A DNA stretch of 60,000 nt from Owenia fusiformis (taxonomy: Eukaryota; Annelida; Polychaeta; Sabellida; Oweniidae), in contig CAIIXF020000011.1 in assembly GCA_903813345.2 (NCBI GenBank), forward strand, positions 30,746,166-30,806,165, in the 5' to 3' direction. The first letter of the stretch is position 1, and each line of letters begins with the position of its first letter. A program made the translations under genes and the position numbers. Below are positions 52,379-60,000 of the stretch, one piece after another. The notes under the pieces were generated by a model. That model did not search any database and had not been told where the DNA came from. It saw only the letters and a program-made list of their open reading frames with translations.

Positions 52379-53234
52379 CAGTCAATATGGTACAACGAAA
52401 ATGGGACTTCTGCGCATGTTAAAATTTTTCGTCAAAACTCAACTTTTGTTCAAGTTGATACGATTGTCTTTCGAACTTACCTCATTCGAAAGATCATAAA
52501 AGACTTTATCTATACTGAAAATCTTAGATCCAAACATAGTAGAATACGCCGTCAGTCCGCATTTGATTTTTTGAAGTGAGTTTCGTAGATCGTCAGATTT
52601 CTCCGACTGATACCGGGTTATCTCAAATTGGTTCGTTTATAAATACGAATTTCTTTACCGTTGTAAGGCGCATGCGCAAAATTGATTTATAAACCTTATT
52701 GGTTGATGGTTTTTCTCCTGCGCATGCGTGAAGTCTGATGAACACTTATGACGAAGACCGGAGCAAACATTACTAGCTCTTGAACGAAATTCCAAGATTC
52801 AGGTCATTTCGCCGTGTTTGCTAAGCGTGTATACGTAAATGACAAGCTGTTTTGAGTAGATCGGGTACCTGTTTTAGACACAACATTGATTTAGCTTGAC
52901 ATTGATGTGCACATTGGCACTTTTGAGCATGTTAATACAAGTTTTTACACTCTTAGCACGAGACGGGTTTTCGAAAAATCTGTTATCTGATTCACTCGAT
53001 TATCGTATGGATATGTATTTCTGCTGACATTTCAACACCACATCACATAGAATTACGATGCAGAATGATAATAAAACACAAAACAACTACTAAATTCCAC
53101 TTGTTATTTCACAGGAGGTAAAAATGCAAACTGCCTAGATTCTTTGTAAGGGTCGTCAGACATCGGATTGGCCGCCATATTTGAAATGAAAATATCACTA
53201 AATAGAGGTCTGCGCATGCCTCAACATTTCGACT
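52379..53234 (+). mobile_element. Insertion with GCGCATGC-rich promoter-like interior
   Basis: The reference at 11356 runs CAGAATG straight into AGAAAAATATTGG. Here about 0.86 kb plus a nested MITE intervenes, flanked by GAATG on both sides. Ends begin CAGTCAATATGG and, inverted, CAGTCGAAATG. The interior has four GCGCATG words, two as the palindrome GCGCATGCGC-like (NRF1-type), and GGCCGCCATATTTG. A short frame (52364-52579) starting in the flank is not considered a gene. Confidence 0.5.
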
Positions 53235-53239
53235 GAATG

Positions 53240-53543
53240 CAAGGAGGATTGGCTCCCAGAGTGCAACATCGATATTCTGTCCCATATATGGGCATGTCGT
53301 GCTACAAAATTTGAATTCCAACAGCCGCCATTTTGTTCACTTCAATATTTGTATCGTGAATTTTGGTCTTATTTCCTAACGAAAAATTCCAAAACTCACA
53401 GGAAATGATCGAGATATTGGTTCGAATCTTTTGAACTGTTTATTTTGAATTTATAATCGGTTATAATTTCAGAAAATAACGACATCTCGGCGTTTTCATT
53501 GTTGGAAAATATCGACTTCGATTCTGGGAGCCAATCCTCCTTG
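53240..53543 (+). mobile_element. MULE-type MITE with 9-bp target duplication
   Basis: CAAGGAGGATTGGCTCCCAG at the left and CTGGGAGCCAATCCTCCTTG at the right are exact inverses, extending to ATCGATATT/AATATCGACTTC. GACTGAATG is repeated on both sides (53231-53239 and 53544-53552). Nine-bp duplications are the mark of Mutator-like elements. The 304-bp length and lack of coding sequence make it a MITE. Confidence 0.88.
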
Positions 53544-53548
53544 GACTG

Positions 53549-54165
53549 AATGAGAAAAATATTGGTGTATACACGGGGTATAAGCAAGTTATATATCATT
53601 ACGAACTGAACATATACTCCTCGAAAAAAGTTAAGGACCAGTCTTTTCCTCATAGGTTTACATGTTAAACCCCATGCATGTTAGAACTCAATTTTCTTAA
53701 GAAAAACTGATAATGTAAATTGATATGAACCTTGACTCTATTCTTTATATTTCAGAAAATTTTCAATTTAATCTTTTCGTTACAATAGGTCAAAAATTGA
53801 TGTAAAATTTGATGAATTTAGCATGCTTAAAGTAAAAAATTCAATTGTCTACACTCGGAAATCATTTTTTAATAAATGTTTAACTGAACAGATATCCAAA
53901 AATCTGATTTACCCCTAACCCACCATTCCCATTGGTTAACAGGGGTTCTACCATTTTTTTTAATTTATCGGGCATCACTTTCTGACCTAATGTAAAAGAG
54001 AGATTTACAGAAATATAGAGAATAGCGTCAACGTACATATCCATTTAAATTATCAGTTTTTCTTTCGTTTCGGGCTCAGAAAATAGATAGAAACCCCAAG
54101 CTCAAACATACATGGGGTTTAACGTGTAAACCTATGAGGAAAAAGACGGATCCTTTACTTTTTTG
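53549..54165 (+). repeat. Third piece of the ARID1 downstream block, with an inverted partner
   Basis: The part 53549-53770 matches 11357-11588. The part 54005-54165 is an inverted copy of 53625-53770 (GGGGTTTAACGTGTAAACCT, ATGAGGAAAAAGAC). The unique centre (53800-53960) matches 20650-20780. Together they form a foldback of about 540 bp. Confidence 0.75.
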
Positions 54166-54379
54166 AGGAATATGTTCATAGGTTGTTACAGTCGGGTTGT
54201 ACAATGTCACTTCAATATTTTAAAGAACGTTGCTTCAGTCTACTGATGTTCAAATTTATTCGAAAGAATATTAATGGCCTTAAGAACTGACAATAGATGG
54301 CGAATAATTCAACAGGTTTAATTCAACTAGATGCAAGAAGAAATAATTTCGATTTACGTCATCATTTCTTTTTTCAATT

Positions 54380-55070
54380 GTTTAAGTAATCCAGTTCATT
54401 CTGACACTAATCTTATTTTATTTAAGATTTAGACTTTAAAAATACACTTCATTATAGAATATTGATTCTTAAGATACACCGTTTCGTCATTGTGAATTCG
54501 TAACTTTTCAGAAAAACTATTACTAAGAATTGAATTAAATGGCCAATTAGTATTGTTATAATATTCTGAAGAAATGATTTTGCTCCTAGACACCCCACTC
54601 TTGTTATTATAGATACGAACGGGACTTACACGCTACATCATGAACGCAGTAAATGGAACTCGATCTCATTTTATTTGTTTGCGATAACATTTGTGGCCTT
54701 TTGTCTTGCTAATGTTGCAAGATTATCTTTTATTTAATGTAAAGGTGGTATTAGTTTTTGTCACTAGTTTGTCCGTATGAGCCAAGACTCGGCACCATTA
54801 AATAATGATCATAAAAGAGTGTATAGTTTCTACATTTCTCATTTATTAAATTGTTATGTAATCCATTTCATTCTGACAGTAATCTTATTTTATTTAACAT
54901 TTAAATTTTAAAAATACACTTCATTAAAAATATTGATTCTAAACGATACATCGTTGCTTCATAGTGAGTTATTAACTTTTCAGAAAAAAACTATTATCAA
55001 GAATCGAATTGAATGGCCAATTACTATGTTTTAATATTCTGATGAAATGATTTTGCTCTTATTAAAGATT
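54380..55070 (+). repeat. Diverged direct duplication
   Basis: Segments 54385-54600 and 54858-55070 are direct copies: TTCATTCTGACA, TAATCTTATTTTATTTAA, AAAAATACACTTCATTA, TGAATGGCCAATTA, GAAATGATTTTGCTC. The spacer includes GCAAGATTATCTTTTATTTA and no gene. Confidence 0.7.
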
Positions 55071-55481
55071 CAAACGGCGCTATATTTGTCTACATGAACA
55101 CAGTAAATGGTTAAATCCATTCTGATACTCATCTTTCTGACTTCAACGAGAAATGCTAGTATTGAAGGCCATGATTTCTCATGATGGGTTAAATCTAATT
55201 TTATATATGAACTTTTGAGAATTTTTGATCGGGGTTCGCACAAACCCCTCGAACCCCCATTGGCTACGGGCATGGGAAGAAATAATCTTATAATAAAATC
55301 TTTATCAAATAGAAAAAACACGATGCACCACAAAGAAGTACTGAAAAAATATTTGAACACAATATAAATTAGACTTTGAAGATGCTTTCCTGTCCTTCAA
55401 CTTTTTTGTGGACGGTGTTCTGCGTTCGGCGGTTGGCGTCTGTGACATGAAAAATGTCACCACCTGCCATTTTTTATAGAT

Positions 55482-55917
55482 TTTTTTTTTCTTTTTAATA
55501 AATTTATTTCTGATTTCATATATATATCCATACAAAATAGTGCATATAAAACAATACAGAAATATACATGGTATAAAAGGATATAGGATTCAGAGATAAA
55601 CATTTATTTGAGGATTGATGAAAGCCATTTAACAAAAGGAAGTTCACTATCAATCCTTAAAAATATATGTTTATAATATAAAATATTTCTACATATCACT
55701 AAGTTTAGATCAATATTTTTCCATTTTTCAATTTCTTCTGACAATTCACACCACTTGGTGTAAATTGCTAAACAGATTATTGTAATAAGAATGTTTCTGA
55801 AGTGGGTTATGTTGTTTCCTAAAGGCCAACCAATGATTAAATGTTTATATTTGATATGACATTTTAGAATCTGACTAAATTTTTCCCATATTGGGGTGAC
55901 CTTTTTACATTCAAAAA
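55482..55917 (-). mobile_element. 5'-truncated L1-like LINE with 15-16 bp target duplication
   Basis: A poly(A) tract on the minus strand (plus-strand T10 at 55481-55490, with AATAAA just upstream) marks the 3' end. GCCATTTTTTATAGAT flanks both sides (55466-55481 and 55918-55933). The empty site is seen at 22830-22850 (GCCATTTGTTATAGATGCC). This is classic target-primed reverse transcription, dated after the block duplication. Confidence 0.92.
55604..55917 (-). pseudogene. L1-like ORF2 C-terminal fragment
   Basis: Within the inserted LINE the minus strand reads WLFECKKVTPIWEKFSQIL, then IIGWPLGNNITHFRNIL and YTKWCELSEEIEKWKN, ending SSILK and a stop. The C...PIWE block after a Trp/Phe pair is typical of the zinc-finger-like C-terminus of L1-clade reverse transcriptases. 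The frame continues to 56005 only by chance into flanking DNA. Confidence 0.8.
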
Positions 55918-56719
55918 GCCATTTTTTATAGATGCCGAACGCCGAACACCAACCGCCGAACACCGTCCACAAAAAAGCTTTGAGACTATTACAATATGTC
56001 ATCACTTATGGTGGTGACATAAAAACCATCAAACCATCAAATGGCTTGATTCTCTTGAATATACGATATACAGCTCGGTTTATGTCTAGGTTTTTGGCTG
56101 GCGGTTGACTTTTCTCAGGTGGTTTAAGATTGATTTTATAACACCACCGATGGGACATTGTCGTCAAGATGACAGTGGTCTTTTGTAATTACAGTAATTA
56201 CAGGATTTGCGATTGCAGGACCACCTCGTTGTACTTAAGTTTTGTAGTTTGTGCATGGGTCAGTTTGTATTAAGTTCAGGGTTGATTTACTTTTCGGTGG
56301 CCATCTTGATTTCTAACCTTAACTGACGTTATTTTGGAACAGTTAAAGTATGTCGAAAACATTTTTTGTACTTCTTGTCCTTGAAAGTTGGAAGCACTTA
56401 TCTTATTAACTCCTGTGCATCAGTAATGATTCCTTGATTCCTTATCAATATCTAAGATTCTTGTAAATCTGAAAATCGTTTCAAATGACTTTATGATGTT
56501 TGAACCACATAGATGTGATTAACTTTTGATGTTGTTTAGTATTTTTGACGATTTTGATGTAACGTACATCGTCTGTTTTACGGGCGTGATATTGGAAAAA
56601 GTGCAATCTCGTTCAAGCTCTCTCCTTCATGATATGAATAAAGTGACACGTTTTTTAAAATCACGGTGAGTAACCATACCGCACCGGGGTATCGTTGTAA
56701 CGCTCCGGGCCGAATTAAA

Positions 56720-56749
56720 ATGGCGGACAAGGAAAATTCGATAATAGAT
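56720..56749 (+). CDS. Putative 10-codon first exon in CACGGTG transposon, copy C
   Basis: MADKENSIID followed by GTGAGT. It differs from copy B at two codons (E to K and M to I) and retains length, phase and donor. Confidence 0.38.
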
Positions 56750-57354
56750 GTGAGTACAAACTTTTGATTAGATACGTGAAGATTGGCCTATAATGTGAGA
56801 ACAAGATGAATCTTTGTTCGTTTTATCAAATACACAGAGCATTCCTAGGTTTTGCGAGCCGATACCTTAGCAACTTAAACAGTATGATAGTGTATAAAAC
56901 TATGCCAGTTCAGGAGCCAAATGGTGGTCAATTTTATGAGATATCAATAAATACGTTTATAACACACCGGCCATATTAGACCAATATTCAGAAACGCATC
57001 GGTGGAGAATATAATATAAGAATAATATAATCAGATGTTCGGTATCGTACCTCTTTCCCAGGAGGATGTATCCGTAGGTGAAAATATTTCTAGACCAAAG
57101 TCTCTAATAATTGACACCCATGACTTGGAGAGTAAATACTCTGGACATACATCTTACAATTGTCAATATTTTCGAGACAGATGAATATTATTATTATTTA
57201 TTTCCTTATATTGTATGATATTACAATTACACGAAGTGGGGATATTATCCACAAAGTAGGAAATAACAAAATAAATTGATCAAATCGCCTGTACCCACCC
57301 CCTCTCCGAGGCCTGTTCGATCATATGGTAAGGATGTAAAAATATCTAAAACAC

Positions 57355-57500
57355 GTCCACCTCTCAATTAATTTAAGCAGTTACCATAAAATAACTATTT
57401 TCCCGACACTTTTTATACTCAATCAGGCAAGTAAAGCCCAGTGATCGGCAAAATAGTCCATATAGGGGACCACATTTTACAAGTCCCACGTACACGTTTT
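57355..57500 (+). repeat. Dispersed short repeat, CCACCTCTCAA family
   Basis: Near-identical to 25785-25935 (GTCCACCTCTCAATTAATTT ... GGGGACCACATTTTACAAG). Confidence 0.6.
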
Positions 57501-58157
57501 CCAAGACAATTGCTAGCTTAATCTCCCTAATACCGATTGATGTCTGCTAGTCAGGCCAGTGTAAGTTTAACCCTATGCACTACAAATACACCTTTTTAAA
57601 AAATTTTAAATTCAATAAAATTGTGAAATTGGCGATAATAAAATCTTAGCTTTAATATTTTAATCACTTTGGTTCATGGACAGCATTTTATCATCGCCCC
57701 TCATACTTGAGAAACTCTATTAATAGGTATGTAAAATATGGCATGAATAATTTTCGCATTCAGTTGTTGTCAATCAGTGACATACATGTACATAAAGGAC
57801 CGTGTTTTTACAGAATGTTTTCAGTAATTGGTTTAAAAGAAAAACAATGTTGAATTCGCCTTATCGATACCAATCTTTTATTTGAAATTTTTCAGAAATA
57901 TCCCTTATATAAACTACCTCGTGTTTACAATATTATTTTTTCCTACGGAGGAAACTTATCTCTGTCCGCCATCTTAAAAGGGTCGATCCCCGTTGCGGTA
58001 TGGTTGCTCACCGTGAAAATGAGTTAAGTTATTAGGCGTAACATAACTTTTATGACACTCAACCCTCAAGAAATATAGACAGTAAACGGTAAATTCAGGA
58101 GCATCAAGAGCGTGGATTCTTAATTCAAACGCTTGAAAACAATTGTGAATCCAGAGC

Positions 58158-58196
58158 ATGTCTTCAAATTACCGCGTCATCCTGACAATAATACAG
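58158..58196 (+). other. Exon-like ATG segment with splice donor, copy 2
   Basis: It encodes MSSNYRVILTIIQ with CAG/GTGAGT, identical to 26663-26701. See that entry. Confidence 0.25.
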
Positions 58197-58659
58197 GTGA
58201 GTATTCGGTATTAGTAGACAGTAAAATGATTATTTGGAATTACGTTTTTTCTATTTTTATATAAAATTTAATGCTTAAAAGAATAGTTACATATTGCAGA
58301 GAAACACACGAACTTGTTTTCCAAATTGAAAGAAAGAATTATGCTTTTTACCATGCAGTCATGTTTGTTGAACAGACAAAAGGTGGCGTGGATGGGGTGG
58401 TGGATCATATGATTTTTTCAACATTTTAAAAGATTTTTTCATGAGAGAGTTTACAAATAAATCACTAAGAAATAAGCCTTCCAATGTAGTAGGCCTTGTA
58501 TGAACTTTTTTAAAATCCATGCTTTTCACGTATAAGATCTATTGAAAAAGACTCGTCGTAATAAGGGTGCAAAAGTCAACCCTTCGCTTTAAATCAAGCA
58601 GTTAATGTCGTGTGAAGCACCCTTATGGTGAACTGGAAGTGAACGGAAAATCTGAAAAT

Positions 58660-59170
58660 CAAGACTGAAATTTTCAAACTCTCTCTGAAGAGTCATTTCT
58701 TTTGTTTTATAGGTTTTTATGCTATATCATCATTTTAAATACTGTAAAGTACAATAAAAATGAAGTTTGAAATAGAATATTGTCAAATGAAGATTTTGAG
58801 ACAGGTTTTCTCAAGGATTAGTACGAGAAAAACCGCTCACCCAAAATTTCTGAAAATTGCACAAAATATTCTTCAAATAAATATTAAAACTGAACAAGCA
58901 ACACATTTCGGAAAATTGCCTCTAACAAAAATGGCAGCCAAGAGTCAATTAAATTCTAAACCTCGTTCGTTTTAGGGGTTTATATCAGGGACCTTTCTGA
59001 GAAATTTCAAATAAAGGATTGGTATCGATATGGCGAATTGAATTCAATATTGTTTTTCTTTTGAACCGATTATTGAAAACATTCTGTAAAACGGTCATTT
59101 ATGTGATTTTTAGTGCAATTGTTTTTTTTGGAATTAAATAAAATATCTTTCCAAAAATAGAGTTATACAA
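58660..59170 (+). repeat. Copy of the repeat at 30278-30850
   Basis: GGTTTTTATGCTATATCATC, ATGAAGTTTGAAATAGAATA and AAAGGATTGGTATCGATATG follow the same order as 30278-30640. It has an extra AGTCAATTAAATTCTAAACC near 58943 and is truncated at its right. Confidence 0.75.
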
Positions 59171-60000
59171 ATAGACAAGGTGCATTTTCATCTAGAGGAA
59201 ATGTGGTAGGCGTTTAGTGTTAAAAGTGTTCTGACGAGTGTTTCTTATGTAACTTTTTATGCTGAATCCAAAAAAACATGTTGGCAAGCTGAAATATGAT
59301 TATTTAACCCTTAAAATACCATGTTAGTCCCCCTACCCCCAAAATTCACCCCTATCAGGGGGAAAAAATTCGTCAACCTAAAATAACTTTGATTTTATGG
59401 TTTTTGTAAGTGAAATACATGGACATTGTATAAAATAAACATTTAAAGTATGAATGATATGGATTACACTTAAGAAATTTGAATAAAAGCAAAAAGTGTG
59501 TACCCCTGGGGGCAAATTTATGACCCATTTTTTACTTTTCGTGTCATAACTTTTTTATTAGACAATGATGGATGCTAAAAAAATCCATGTAAAAGGCTTA
59601 ATACCTGGTCTACTAATCCTGCAAGAATCAAAGTAATTCCTTTGATAATTGCCTTGAAAAAAATCAGTGAATTTAAGAAAAAATGACATTTTAGCTGGGA
59701 CTGATTTTATGTGTGACTATAACTGACCCCTATTGCTTTAACATTTATCCCTCTGTGTTCATATATTTGGCATTTTAGAATAAATCTAAAATATAAAACT
59801 TATTTTAGCTAAGTTTTAGGAAGATTTAAGCTTTCTAGCATGTTAAAATATTAAAAATTCATGAAATATGATGTCTAAAATTGATAAGTTATAGGTATAC
59901 CCTTGGAAGATCCCTATAATTTCTTATTTATGAACATATTTGTACCAATATTAGTTTTCTAGCTTAGACAAATAATGTATGATATATCCTGGCTTGGCTT
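59171..60000 (+). other. Gene-free A+T-rich end of window
   Basis: No open frame of note, terminal repeats or RNA genes seen. Two words, CCCCCTACCCCC and CCCCTGGGGGCA, are the only G+C-rich spots. Confidence 0.5.

Larger units (their letters stand above)
56662..58015 (+). mobile_element. CACGGTG-ended TIR transposon, copy C
   Basis: CACGGTGAGTAACCATACCG at the left and CGGTATGGTTGCTCACCGTG at the right, flanked by AAAAT on both sides (56657-56661 and 58016-58020). This copy keeps the intact heptamer that copy B has lost at its left end. Compared with B it is shorter by about 170 bp. It is the paralogue of B by block duplication and not a new insertion. Confidence 0.78.
55320..58610 (+). repeat. 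Duplicated multi-kb block, copy 2
   Basis: It is collinear with 22680-27115. It lacks the mariner and carries a LINE in the hairpin loop (55482-55917). It has a different ~150-bp filling at 57185-57345 where copy 1 has unrelated sequence. The CACGGTG element inside has the same flanking AAAAT, so it was present before the duplication. Confidence 0.8.

Noticed and set aside
1-60000. CRISPR array, bacterial operon, or phage
   Set aside because: Introns, poly(A) signals, LINEs and mariner elements show animal DNA; the regularly repeated words do not have CRISPR-like spacing.

Overview
This window is animal nuclear DNA: A+T-rich, with spliced genes and GT-AG introns, and packed with nested transposable elements. 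It looks like a lophotrochozoan, most likely a mollusc, with moderate confidence. The grounds are low G+C, DIRS and mariner elements, an AGCTCAC...GTGAGCT dispersed repeat of a type I associate with molluscs, and a gulonolactone-oxidase-like gene. No species is claimed.

Two host genes are supported. From 191 to 9970 (+) lie the last recognisable exons of an ARID1/Osa-type SWI/SNF (BAF) subunit. They run from the ARID DNA-binding domain through a Met/Gly/Pro/Asn-rich linker to the BAF250 C-terminal domain; the 5' exons lie upstream of the window. From about 32919 to 39646 (+) lie nine exons of an FAD-linked sugar-lactone oxidase of the L-gulonolactone oxidase (GULO) family. It has the GGGHS flavin motif and the C-terminal PHWAK motif. 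Its start codon is not resolved.

The rest is layered mobile DNA. Region 11.6-20.1 kb is a TIR element split by a 6-kb DIRS tyrosine-recombinase retrotransposon that lacks the catalytic core of its reverse transcriptase. Region 20.1-22.3 kb holds palindromic repeats. Region 22.4-32.3 kb holds a duplicated block with a mariner, a CACGGTG-ended transposon with 5-bp target duplication, retroelement debris carrying a repeated 16-mer, and a second mariner. The GULO introns hold foldback elements. From 40.6 to 52.2 kb an 11.6-kb inverted-repeat element sits inside a sequence otherwise found just downstream of ARID1. It contains a foldback transposon, which contains a LINE and a tRNA-derived SINE, and a second type of CACGGTG element. 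Region 52.2-59.2 kb repeats blocks from 11 kb and 22-30 kb and adds a MULE-type MITE with a 9-bp target duplication and a LINE with a 15-16 bp duplication.

The most unusual observation is the CACGGTG family (25024-26544, 50492-51787, 56662-58015). It has perfect 5-bp target duplications and RAG/Transib-like heptamer ends. A 10-codon ATG exon with a splice donor lies 57-78 bp inside the left end. In the 50.5-kb copy a second exon completes a 46-codon reading frame, and nine copies of a GAAACGCTCC-type decamer are arranged mostly pointing inward. A second oddity is an exact TGATTACGGATGTGAC-type motif scattered six times through 27.3-29.8 kb.
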